Assembly: GCA_015657605.1 (NCBI GenBank) | Contig: JACDQO010000157.1 | Coordinates: forward strand, 1-10,327 | From: Limnohabitans sp. | GTDB lineage: Bacteria; Pseudomonadota; Gammaproteobacteria; Burkholderiales; Burkholderiaceae_C | Length of the DNA: 10,327 nucleotides | Direction of reading: 5' to 3' | Part shown: piece after piece, positions 1 to 6,792 of the stretch | How positions within the stretch are numbered: position 1 is the first letter of the stretch | Layout of the letters: every line of letters starts with the position of its first letter | Position numbers and translations under genes: made by a program | The notes under the pieces: model-generated | What the model was told of the DNA's origin: nothing | The model's input: only the letters and a program-made list of their open reading frames with translations | Databases searched by the model: none

Positions 1-125
1 ACCGCGGGGTCGAGATCGACTCGGCGGTGGTGGACGGCCAGCAAAGCGTGATCTTGCCGCAGGTGACCTTTGGCATCGCGGTGCGCATGGCGGTCATGAG
101 CATCGTCGCGGGCAACGTCGCGTAA
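1..125 (+). CDS. pyrB: Aspartate carbamoyltransferase, C-terminal end (partial)
   Basis: The last 40 codons of a gene that begins before the window, read in the frame starting at position 3 and ending with TAA at 123-125. The peptide contains [20 protein letters not shown], which I recognise as the typical C terminus of beta-proteobacterial aspartate carbamoyltransferase. This enzyme condenses carbamoyl phosphate with aspartate in step two of pyrimidine synthesis. The next gene starts 24 bp downstream on the same strand and encodes a dihydroorotase-like protein, the usual partner of this class of PyrB, which supports the call. The catalytic domain lies outside the window, so activity cannot be judged. 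Confidence 0.88.
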   Translation, partial: RGVEIDSAVVDGQQSVILPQVTFGIAVRMAVMSIVAGNVA

Positions 126-137
126 CCACCAGCCGAC

Positions 138-142
138 AAGGA
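138..142 (+). promoter_or_regulatory. Ribosome binding site of pyrX
   Basis: AAGGA lies 7 bases before the ATG at 150 in the short gap after pyrB. It fixes the start of pyrX and fits translation from a shared pyrB-pyrX message. Confidence 0.7.
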
Positions 143-149
143 ACAAAAG

Positions 150-1445
150 ATGAAACTTCTCATCCAAAACGGCCGCGTGATCGATCCCGCCAGCGGCTTT
201 GACCAAACAGGCGTTGTGGCGATTGCGGCCGGGCGCATCGTGGCCATGGGCCAGGCACCGGACGGCTTCACGCCCAACCGCGTGATCGACGCCAAGGGCT
301 GCATCGTAGCCCCAGGTTTTGTGGACTTGGCGGCGCGTTTGCGCGAGCCCGGTCAAGAACACGCGGGCATGCTCGAGAGCGAATTGGCCGCTGCCGTGGC
401 AGGTGGTGTGACCAGTTTGGTTTGCCCACCAGACACCCAGCCGGTGCTGGATGAACCCGGCTTGGTTGAGATGCTGCGTTACCGCGCCGAAAAATTGAAC
501 CTGGCCCGCGTGCTGCCTTTGGGCGCACTCACCGTGGGCCTCAAGGGCGATGTGCTGACTGAAATGGGCCAGCTCACGGCCGCAGGCTGTGTGGGTTTTA
601 GCCAGGGCGAGGTGCCGATCCCCAGCACCCAGGTGCTGCAGCGCGCCTTGCAATACGCCAGCACCTTTGGCTTCACCGTCTGGTTGCGCCCGCAAGAGCT
701 GCACTTGGGCAAGGGCGTGGCCGCCAGCGGCCCACTGGCGACGCGCATGGGTTTGTCGGGCGTGTCGGTGGCTGCCGAAACCATTGCCTTGCACACTATC
801 TTCGAGCTGGTGCGCAGCACCCGTGCCCGCGTGCACCTGTGCCGCATCAGCAGTGCCCAAGGTGTTGAGCTGGTGCGTCAGGCCAAGGCCGAGGGCTTGC
901 CGGTGACGGCCGATGTGAGCATCAACTCTTTGCACCTGACCGATGCCGACATGGGCTACTTCGACAGCCGCGCCCGGTTGACACCCGTGTTGCGCCAGCA
1001 GCGCGACCGCGACGCGCTGCGTGCGGGTTTGGCCGATGGCACGCTGGACGTGCTGGTGTCCGACCACACCCCGGTCGATGCCGATGCCAAAGCCTTGCCT
1101 TTTGCCGAAGCCGAAGCCGGTGCGACCGGTCTGGAGTTGTTGTGGAGCTTGGCCCTGAAGTGGGGCCAAGACGCCCAACTGCCCGTGACCGATGTGTTGT
1201 CGCGCATCACGGCCGATCCGGCCCGCGTGCTGGGCAGCACCTTGGGCAGCTTGCAAGACTCGGTGGGTCATCTGGCCGTGGGCGGCGTGGCCGATGTCTG
1301 CGTCTTGTCCACCGAAGGGCATTGGTTGGTGGGCGATGCCGCCTTGCGCAGCCAGGGCAAGAGCACGCCGTTTTCGGGCTACGAGTTGCCTGGCCGCGTG
1401 CTGGCCACGGTGGTGGGCGGCCAAGTGGCCTTCGAATCTGCTTGA
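150..1445 (+). CDS. pyrX: Dihydroorotase-like protein PyrX (probably non-catalytic)
   Basis: A 431-residue protein of the cyclic amidohydrolase family, full length for a type I dihydroorotase. It keeps the fold landmarks: an N-terminal beta segment with DP at 12-13, GFVDL at 56-60, LREPG at 64-68, AGGVTSL at 84-90, and an SDHTP stretch near residue 300. The metal ligands are largely gone. The family HxH after GFVDL reads A61-A62-R63, the later HxxH-type site reads HLCRIS, and the paired histidines of the next strand read VSINSLHL. In Pseudomonas and its relatives such a PyrC-prime/PyrX protein is known to be inactive and needed to assemble the PyrB holoenzyme; I infer the same role here. It follows pyrB by 24 bp with a good ribosome site. 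A separate active PyrC would have to be encoded elsewhere. Many databases would label this simply as dihydroorotase. Confidence 0.9.
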   Translation: MKLLIQNGRVIDPASGFDQTGVVAIAAGRIVAMGQAPDGFTPNRVIDAKGCIVAPGFVDLAARLREPGQEHAGMLESELAAAVAGGVTSLVCPPDTQPVLDEPGLVEMLRYRAEKLNLARVLPLGALTVGLKGDVLTEMGQLTAAGCVGFSQGEVPIPSTQVLQRALQYASTFGFTVWLRPQELHLGKGVAASGPLATRMGLSGVSVAAETIALHTIFELVRSTRARVHLCRISSAQGVELVRQAKAEGLPVTADVSINSLHLTDADMGYFDSRARLTPVLRQQRDRDALRAGLADGTLDVLVSDHTPVDADAKALPFAEAEAGATGLELLWSLALKWGQDAQLPVTDVLSRITADPARVLGSTLGSLQDSVGHLAVGGVADVCVLSTEGHWLVGDAALRSQGKSTPFSGYELPGRVLATVVGGQVAFESA

Positions 1446-1465
1446 TCGCAGGGCGCAGCGACAGC

Positions 1466-2206
1466 ATGGGTTCTTTGCTCGCCGTTTTGAAATTTCTGCG
1501 CGGTTTGTGGCATGTGCTGATGGGCATGTGGACGATTTACGTGCGCTTTCCCCAGCTCAGCCCCGAGCAGCGCGAGATGCGCGTGCAAGCCTGGGCGCTG
1601 CAGTTTTTGGCCTTGTGGGGCGTTCATCTGCGGGTGTTGGGTCAACCTGTTGTCAATGGCCCCACGCTGATGGTGGCCAACCACATTTCTTGGCTCGACA
1701 TTTTGGTCATCCATGCGGCACGGCATTGCCGTTTTGTCTCCAAGTCCGACATCCGCGATTGGCCCTTGGTGGGCATGCTGGCCACGGGCGCAGGCACGCT
1801 GTACATCGAGCGCACCAGCCGCAAAGACGCGCTGCGAATGGTCAAAGACATGGCCGATGCGATGCGCAACGGTGACGTGGTGGCGGTCTTTCCGGAAGGC
1901 ACCACCAGCGATGGACGCGAGTTGTTGCCTTTTCACGCCAACCTGATCCAAGCGGCCATTCAGGCCGATGCGCCGGTGCAGCCCATGTCGCTCAAATTCA
2001 TCGATGCACGTACCGGAGAGTTGAGCTTTGCGCCCTGCTATATCGGTGACGACACCTTGATTGGCTCCATGTGGCGAACCCTGAAATCCAGCCGCATCGA
2101 GGCCGTGGTGCACTTTGGCGAGCCCCAAGCCGCCAACGGACGGGACCGCCGTGTTTGGGCGCAGGATTTGCGCCAAGACATCATGCTTTTGCGGGACGCA
2201 CCCTAG
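1466..2206 (+). CDS. plsC: 1-acyl-sn-glycerol-3-phosphate acyltransferase (PlsC family)
   Basis: A 246-residue lysophospholipid acyltransferase, the normal size for the family. It would transfer a fatty acyl group to lysophosphatidic acid at the inner membrane. Seen directly: an amphipathic or membrane N terminus (about residues 4-26), the catalytic HX4D motif as NHISWLD (H73, D78), the substrate-binding FPEGTTSDG at 142-150, and a conserved LYIER-type strand at 112-116. I chose the ATG at 1466 because it starts the recognisable membrane helix and sits 20 bp after the pyrX stop; the frame is open further upstream, but that part only overlaps pyrX out of frame. No strong Shine-Dalgarno is visible, so translation may be coupled to pyrX. 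PlsC paralogues also include ornithine-lipid acyltransferases (OlsA type), so the exact acceptor is uncertain. Confidence 0.87.
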   Translation: MGSLLAVLKFLRGLWHVLMGMWTIYVRFPQLSPEQREMRVQAWALQFLALWGVHLRVLGQPVVNGPTLMVANHISWLDILVIHAARHCRFVSKSDIRDWPLVGMLATGAGTLYIERTSRKDALRMVKDMADAMRNGDVVAVFPEGTTSDGRELLPFHANLIQAAIQADAPVQPMSLKFIDARTGELSFAPCYIGDDTLIGSMWRTLKSSRIEAVVHFGEPQAANGRDRRVWAQDLRQDIMLLRDAP

Positions 2207-2219
2207 GCCCTTGACTCCG

Positions 2220-2240
2220 CGCCCCCTCACCGTTGGGGCG
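2220..2240. terminator. Weak candidate hairpin between convergent plsC and fbpC
   Basis: A perfect 6-bp GC stem (CGCCCC at 2220-2225 pairs with GGGGCG at 2235-2240) with a 9-base loop, placed in the 40-bp gap between two convergent stops. On the + strand it is followed only by AGTCTTT, so a U tract is poor. It may act as a weak two-way terminator. Confidence 0.35.
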
Positions 2241-2246
2241 AGTCTT

Positions 2247-3407
2247 TCAGACGAACTTGACGGGTTGGTATTTGGGGTCGGTGTGCTCGCAAGCCTCGGC
2301 TTTGGCGCAAGGCATCTGGCACAGGTCTCGGTCGGAGACCGGGCAGGCGCGGTTGAAAGTCACCACATGGTCCACTTCGGCGCGGATGCCGATCCATTCA
2401 CCCAGTTTGTGGTCGTGGTGGCTGGGCACATGGGCCATCAACAAATCACCACTGGCCAAACGCAGGGTGTACAAAAACTCGGAGCCACGAAAGGCTTTGC
2501 GGATGATTTCGGCCTTCACGGGTGCGTCGTCGTCGTGCACGATGTCGTCGGCACGCAAGAGCACGTCGCACTGGCCGTCTTCAAACACGCAGGGCAGAGG
2601 GCATTCGGCCACATCGCGCAGTTCGCCCACCGGGGTGCTGACCATGATGTGCCCATCCACCTCGCGCAGCGTGGCGGGCGTGAACACGCCGTGCCCAATG
2701 AAGTCGGCCACAAAACGGGTGGCGGGGCGGTGGTAGAGGCTGTAAGCATCGTCCCACTGGTGCAACTGACCCTCGCTCATGACACCGATGACATCGCCGA
2801 TGGCAAAGGCCTCGAGTTGGTCGTGTGTGACCAGCAAGGCGGTGGCCTGGGCGGCCTTGAGGATGTTGCGCACCTCTTGCGCCAAGCGTTCGCGCAGGTC
2901 GATGTCCAAGTTGGAAAACGGCTCGTCCAGCAGCAACAAATCAGGCTTGGGCGCTAAAGCACGGGCCAAGGCCACGCGTTGCTGCTGTCCGCCCGAGAGT
3001 TCGTGCGCAAAGCGTGTGTCGGCGCCATTCAGACCCACCAAATCCAACACCTCGGCCACACGGCGCTGGCGTTCGGTCTTGGACAAGTGCGCCAAGCCAA
3101 AACCCACATTGCGGCCCACGTCCATGTGGGGAAACAAAGCGTAATCCTGGAACACCATGCCGATGCGGCGGCTCTCGGCCGGTTCGGTGTGTTGCGCGTC
3201 ACTCACCACCCGGTCAGACAGCAGCACTTGACCGCCTGACACCGGCTCCAGACCGGCCACGGCCCTGAGCAAACTGGTCTTGCCGCAGCCCGAAGGCCCA
3301 ATCAAAACACCAATGTCACCCGCCTTGAGGCTCAGGTTCACACCGTGCACAGCGGGTGTGCTGCTGCCGGGGTATCGGATGTCCAGTTGACGCAGTTCGA
3401 GAAACAT
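2247..3407 (-). CDS. fbpC: ABC transporter ATP-binding protein, ferric iron type
   Basis: A 386-residue ATPase. The nucleotide-binding domain is complete: Walker A GPSGCGKT at 37-44, Q-loop FQDYALF around Q87, signature LSGGQQQR at 137-144, Walker B LLLLDEP at 157-163, and the H-loop H195 in THDQLEA. The SNLD D-loop and the YALFPH/DQLEAF wording match the FbpC/spermidine-type subfamily, and residues beyond about 240 form a TOBE-like regulatory domain. It would power the permease encoded divergently at 3455. The last 35 residues are odd: a tail with C355, C363, C367, C373 and H375 runs past the expected end of the TOBE domain. The start ATG is at 3407-3405 with no Shine-Dalgarno, and a TACAAT box only 8 bases upstream suggests a leaderless message. 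The exact substrate (Fe3+, thiamine, a sulfonate) is inferred from family resemblance only. Confidence 0.85.
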   Translation of the reverse strand: MFLELRQLDIRYPGSSTPAVHGVNLSLKAGDIGVLIGPSGCGKTSLLRAVAGLEPVSGGQVLLSDRVVSDAQHTEPAESRRIGMVFQDYALFPHMDVGRNVGFGLAHLSKTERQRRVAEVLDLVGLNGADTRFAHELSGGQQQRVALARALAPKPDLLLLDEPFSNLDIDLRERLAQEVRNILKAAQATALLVTHDQLEAFAIGDVIGVMSEGQLHQWDDAYSLYHRPATRFVADFIGHGVFTPATLREVDGHIMVSTPVGELRDVAECPLPCVFEDGQCDVLLRADDIVHDDDAPVKAEIIRKAFRGSEFLYTLRLASGDLLMAHVPSHHDHKLGEWIGIRAEVDHVVTFNRACPVSDRDLCQMPCAKAEACEHTDPKYQPVKFV

Positions 3408-3409
3408 GT

Positions 3410-3451
3410 CTTGGATTGTAGGCAGGTTGTTCTGCGCTCCTACAATCCAAG
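3410..3451. promoter_or_regulatory. Palindromic divergent promoter/operator between fbpC and fbpB
   Basis: Arms CTTGGATTGTAGG (3410-3422) and CCTACAATCCAAG (3439-3451) are exact reverse complements, 13 bp each, around a 16-base spacer. The two start codons lie just outside, at 3407 (- strand) and 3455 (+ strand). Each arm contains a TACAAT -10-like box pointing outward (3441-3446 on +, 3420-3415 on -). Each box overlaps a TTGTAG sequence that could serve as a poor -35 for the opposite direction, with a 19-bp spacer. Transcription would begin about 2 bases before each ATG, so both messages would be almost leaderless, in line with the lack of Shine-Dalgarno sequences. Polymerase could use only one direction at a time. 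A dimeric regulator binding both arms is possible. Confidence 0.6.
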
Positions 3452-3454
3452 CCT

Positions 3455-5089
3455 ATGCTGACCACTTTGGCCCGCCGTTTTTCGGGTCTCCCTTCCTTGC
3501 TGTTTGCTGTGCTGGCGCTGGCTTTGGCCTTGCCGGTTTTGGCCGTGCTCGGCTCGTGGCTGCAGTGGAGCGGCGAGAGCGCCAGCATTTTGCGCGAGAT
3601 GGCGGCCACCGTGCTGCCCGATTACGCGCTGACCACGCTGGGCTTGTGCCTCATGGTGGCGCTGGGTGTGACGGTGCTGGGCTTGGCCACGGCCGCCTTG
3701 GTGACCTTGTTTGATTTCCCGGGGCGTGGCGTTTTTGAATGGCTGCTGCTTTTGCCGCTGGCCATGCCAGCCTATGTGGTGGCTTACGCTTACACCGACT
3801 TTTTGCAGTTCAGCGGGCCGCTGCAGGTGGCCTTGCGCGAGGCACTGGGTTTGCAGGGCCGTTTGTGGCCCGATGTGCGCAGCGTCTGGGGCGCGGCGCT
3901 GGTGTTCACGCTCTCGCTTTACCCCTATGTGTATTTGTTGGCCCGCACCGCTTTGGTCGAGCGGGCTTCGGGTTTGATGGAAGCGGCCCGCCTGTTGGGT
4001 GCGCCTTTGTCTCGCCGCATCCGCGAGATCGCTTTGCCGCTGGCACGCCCGGCTGTGGCGGCTGGCGTGGCGCTGGCGCTCATGGAAACCCTGGCCGATT
4101 TTGGTGTGTCCAGCTATTTCGGCATCCAGACCTTCACGGCCGGCATTTACAAAGCCTGGTTGTCCATGGACAACCGCATCGCTGCGGCTCAACTGGCCAC
4201 GGTGTTGCTCGCCGTGGTGGTGGTCTTGCTGCAGCTGGAGCAACGCGCCCAAAAGCGCATGCGCTTCAACCAAGGACGCGGCTCGCGCCAAGGCTCGACC
4301 GAGGCGCAACCGGTGCAGCTGCACGGCATGCGCCGCGTGCTGGCCTGGAGTGTTTGTGGCTTGCCTGTTTTGTTGGGCTTTGTATTGCCCGTGCTCATCA
4401 TGCTCAGGGCCTTTGTAGGCGAGACGACCGAGATGCCCTGGGAGCGCTTTGGCCAGTGGGCCTGGACCAGCTTGCGCCTGGGCGCCATCACGGCGGTGCT
4501 GGCCGTGGGCGTGGCGCTGGCGCTGGCCTTTCAGTGTGCGCACCCGAGCTGACCGCATCAGCCAGGGGGCCATCCAGTTGGTGGGCTTGGGTTATGCCAT
4601 TCCCGGTGCGGTGGTGGTGGTTGGCTTGCTATTGCCCTTGGGTTGGATTCAGCAAGTTTGGCCCGCATCGTCTGCGGGTGCCTTGATCACGGCCACGTCT
4701 TTGGGCCTGGTGTGGGCTTATTTGGTGCGCTTTTGTGCGGTGGCTTTGCAATCGGTGCAAAGCGGTTATGCCCGCATTCCGTCCAGCTTGGACGATTCGG
4801 CCCGCATGCTGGGCGTGACCGGCTGGGCTTGATGCGCCGGGTGCACGCGCCGCTGCTTCAGCGCACGACCATCGCCGCTGCCTTGCTGGTGTTTGTGGAC
4901 GTGATGAAGGAGTTGCCCGCCACCATGGTGCTGCGCCCCTTCAACAGCGACACACTGGCCGTGGTGGCCTACCAACTGGCGCGTGACGAGCGCTTGGGCG
5001 AAGCGGCTTTGCCCTCATTGGCTTTGGTGCTGGTGGGTTTGATCCCGGTCATTTTGCTCAGCCGGACTTTGCGTCAACCGGCTGCCTGA
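3455..5089 (+). pseudogene. fbpB: ABC transporter permease, ferric iron type, with two frameshifts
   Basis: A double-domain permease of about 544 residues once two indels are bridged. Frame one runs from ATG 3455 to a premature TGA at 4552. The family sequence then continues in the next frame (TRADRISQGAIQLVGLGYAI) to a TGA at 4832, and ends in the original frame through VDVMKELPATMVLRPF to TGA 5087-5089. The first break looks like one extra T in TTT at 4529-4531, the second like one missing G in GGG at 4825-4827. Both halves show the expected multi-helix pattern and an EAA loop: EAARLLGAPLSRRIREIALP in the first half, and DSARMLGVTGW followed by MRRVHAPLLQR in the second. The second break falls inside that ATPase-docking loop. 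The middle frame is still fully conserved, so the lesions are recent or are sequence errors. If real, the transporter is dead. No binding protein (FbpA) gene is next to it here. Confidence 0.83.
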
Positions 5090-5101
5090 GCTTCCAACAT
5101 G

Positions 5102-5119
5102 GCCCAGCACCTGCTGGGC
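5102..5119. terminator. Candidate hairpin between convergent fbpB and potassium channel genes
   Basis: GCCCAGCA (5102-5109) and TGCTGGGC (5112-5119) are perfect reverse complements separated by 2 bases, giving about a 7-bp GC-rich hairpin with a 4-base loop. It sits in the 39-bp gap between two convergent stop codons. No run of T follows on either strand, so it is at best a weak or factor-assisted terminator. Confidence 0.35.
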
Positions 5120-5128
5120 AAGAGGCCT

Positions 5129-6063
5129 TCAATCCCTTCGGGCCATCAAAGACTTTTCTTCCAAGATTTGCCGCACGATGGCCCGCGCATGGTCTTCGGT
5201 CAGGTTGTATTCGTGGCGCAAATGTTCAATGGTTCTTTGCTCTTTGGCATCGATATGGCCGTCTTTGAGGAGTTCTTCGACTTCAGTGGTGAACTCCAGT
5301 TCATGGGTGCGCACCCGTGCAGCAAAGGCAGAGGCCACGATGCCTGTGAGCAAAGCCGCGGTGAAGATCCCCGATAAGGCTGTGAACGCGCCAATCACTT
5401 TGCCCCATGGCGACAGCGGCGTGACATCACCATAACCCACGGTGGTGATGGTCACGATGGACCACCACATCGCATCCGGGATGGTGCCCAGCTTGTCGGG
5501 TTGTAATGGTGCTCGGCAAAGTAGATCAGGCACGAGGTGATCAGGATGGACAAGACCAAGAGGTAAAGCGCCGAGACAAAAGCGTCTCGTTCGGCATAGA
5601 TCGAGGCCATCAGGTCTTCGAGTGCCGTCGAGTAATGCGACAACTTCAAGATGCGCATGACACGGATGATGCGCAAAAAGCGCAAGTCCAGACCCGGCAG
5701 CAAGACTTGCAAAAAGAAAGGCAGGATGGCCAGCATATCCACCAGACCATGAAAACTGAAGACGTAGGCCAAGCGTCGTCGTGTTTCGGTGGCGTACTTT
5801 TTGGGGTTCCGGTCAGCGGCTGTCCAGATGCGCAGCAGGTATTCGACGCTGAAGAAGGCCACCGAAAACAGTTCAAACAGCTTCAAGCTCTGACCGTATT
5901 GGGCCTCCATGGACGGCACCGACTCCAAAATCACAGCCAACACGTTGCTCAGCACCATCAGGGTCAACACCCAAGAAAAGACCCGCGCGGCGCTTTGGTC
6001 TTGCGGGCTTTGAGGCTCCAGAATCAAAAACAGGCGCTGCCTGAGGGGAGTGATGGCGGTCAT
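5129..6063 (-). pseudogene. Voltage-gated potassium channel with one frameshift
   Basis: About 311 residues after bridging one indel; a six-helix Kv-type channel of the inner membrane. The first part (6063 down to about 5500) holds S1-S5. S4 is unmistakable, with R128, R131, R134, R137 and K140 at every third residue. The second part continues with the pore helix, the selectivity filter TVGYGD, S6 (GAFTALSGIFTAALLTGIVA) and a charged cytoplasmic tail of about 60 residues. The break is at GGG 5498-5500 (CCC in the coding strand). Adding one C would read Y-N-P-D-K straight into the pore, so a single missing base explains it. As written, the first frame stops at 5452 and the product would have no pore. 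The start ATG at 6063 gives a normal short N terminus. The gene stands alone, convergent to fbpB and unrelated in role to its neighbours. Confidence 0.85.
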
Positions 6064-6236
6064 GTGGACATCTTAGACAAGAAAACCAGCGTGAATCCCC
6101 ATGCGGATCAACATCCGGGCGGGTGAGATCCCCCCTGCCGAGGCCAATGGGGTGGCTTATCTCAAAATTCCCCTGAATGCGCTTTGTGGCTGTGGCCTTA
6201 GTTGGATCTGTGCATAAGCAAAGAACAAATCATTGG

Positions 6237-6265
6237 TTGGAAGTCTGTTTGAAAGTCGCCACAAT
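6237..6265 (+). promoter_or_regulatory. Candidate sigma-70 promoter upstream of arsR
   Basis: TTGGAA (6237-6242) and CACAAT (6260-6265), each matching consensus at 4 of 6 bases, are separated by exactly 17 bp. This would give a leader of roughly 105 bases before arsR. No experimental or comparative support is available. Confidence 0.3.
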
Positions 6266-6335
6266 GCGGCATGACCGTGTTTTGCGGTGTTGAGTGGCTG
6301 AAACCGGCTGCGCAAGAAAAAAGCATCGCCTGAGT

Positions 6336-6366
6336 ATTGGACAATCGGGCGAAAACCCGTACCAAT
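6336..6366 (+). promoter_or_regulatory. Candidate arsR promoter/operator with nested inverted repeats
   Basis: ATTGG (6336-6340) and CCAAT (6362-6366) are mirrored around an inner CGGG (6346-6349) and CCCG (6356-6359). TTGGAC at 6337-6342 and TACCAA at 6360-6365 are spaced by 17 bp and could act as -35 and -10, placing the start of transcription about 6 bases before the arsR ATG. ArsR-family repressors usually bind such inverted repeats over their own promoter, so autoregulation is plausible. The same ATTGGACAA string recurs upstream of yeeE. Confidence 0.4.
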
Positions 6367-6377
6367 GGAATTGACCC

Positions 6378-6707
6378 ATGCCCGCCAAAGCCCAAGTTGA
6401 CGACAGTGTGTTGACCGACTCTGAAGAAGTCTTTGAAAAAGCCGCAGAGGTGTTTCGGGTGATGTCTGCACCCATGCGGCTGCGCATCATCAGTGCGCTG
6501 TGCAATGCCGAGAAAAATGTCGGTGAGTTGCTGGCCGAAATCGACACCACCCAGCCCAATATGTCACAGCACCTGAACACGCTTTACCAAGCTGGGGTGG
6601 TGGGCAAGCGCCGTGATGGCGTACAAATTTATTACCGCATCATCAATGAGCAGGTAGTCATGCTCTGCCGCGCGGTGTGCGTTCAGATCGCCAGCGAGTC
6701 CGATTGA
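6378..6707 (+). CDS. ArsR/SmtB-family transcriptional regulator of the sulfur cluster
   Basis: A 109-residue winged helix-turn-helix protein of typical ArsR length. The landmarks are MSAPMRLRIISAL (29-41), the recognition-helix region TTQPNMSQHLNTLYQAGVV (57-75) and the wing GKRRDGVQIYYRI. It lacks the ELCVCDL metal site of true ArsR. It has C42 just before the helix-turn-helix and C97 and C101 in the last helix. The known sulfide/persulfide sensors of this family (SqrR, BigR, YgaV) use one cysteine near each of these places, so I infer a persulfide-responsive repressor of the downstream dsrE-fccAB genes. The exact alignment with SqrR cysteines is not certain: C42 seems a few residues off. 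The start ATG at 6378 has only a weak GGA as ribosome site. The gene ends 85 bp before the dsrE-type gene. Confidence 0.85.
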   Translation: MPAKAQVDDSVLTDSEEVFEKAAEVFRVMSAPMRLRIISALCNAEKNVGELLAEIDTTQPNMSQHLNTLYQAGVVGKRRDGVQIYYRIINEQVVMLCRAVCVQIASESD

Positions 6708-6780
6708 AAGATCAACGTCAGTTTGGAGTCGGGTTTTCACGGGCACAGATTCGCTCTTGACGCGACTAATATCCATACTT

Positions 6781-6786
6781 AAGGAG
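6781..6786 (+). promoter_or_regulatory. Ribosome binding site deciding the start of the DsrE-family gene
   Basis: AAGGAG lies 6 bases before the ATG at 6793. It favours this start over an upstream in-frame ATG at 6757, which would put 12 charged residues ahead of the signal peptide. Confidence 0.75.
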
Positions 6787-6792
6787 AAACGA

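Larger units (their letters stand above)
6064..6377. other. Intergenic region between the channel gene and arsR
   Basis: This 314-bp stretch separates two divergently transcribed genes. It holds two candidate + strand promoters for arsR (listed separately) and presumably the - strand promoter of the channel gene, for which no convincing hexamer pair was found. A 38-codon open frame at 6101-6217 (+) has no ribosome site and no recognisable product. The region is more AT-rich than the flanking genes towards its right end. No RNA gene or repeat was recognised. Confidence 0.5.

Noticed and set aside
1142..1465. Upstream open extension of the plsC frame, adding 108 residues
   Set aside because: It overlaps pyrX in another frame, has Arg/Gly-rich composition with no family match, and the PlsC domain begins naturally at ATG 1466.
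2115..2957. 280-codon open frame on the + strand opposite fbpC
   Set aside because: A shadow frame caused by codon bias opposite a clear ABC ATPase; no motif or ribosome site was seen.
4529..4533. Programmed ribosomal frameshifting as an explanation for the broken genes
   Set aside because: No classic slippery heptamer with a following stem-loop or internal Shine-Dalgarno was seen, and these protein families are not known to use it. Homopolymer indels explain every case more simply.
3440..4573. 377-codon open frame on the - strand opposite fbpB
   Set aside because: The product is almost entirely Gln, His, Arg and Gly, typical of the antisense of a GC-rich membrane-protein gene. It also runs across the divergent promoter.
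6101..6217. 38-codon open frame in the gap before arsR, with a Cys-containing hydrophobic end
   Set aside because: No Shine-Dalgarno, no promoter close by, no recognised similarity and a length expected by chance; not enough to call a gene.
6757..6792. Upstream in-frame ATG for the DsrE-family gene
   Set aside because: It would place charged residues before the signal peptide, and it lies upstream of the good ribosome site AAGGAG that serves the ATG at 6793.
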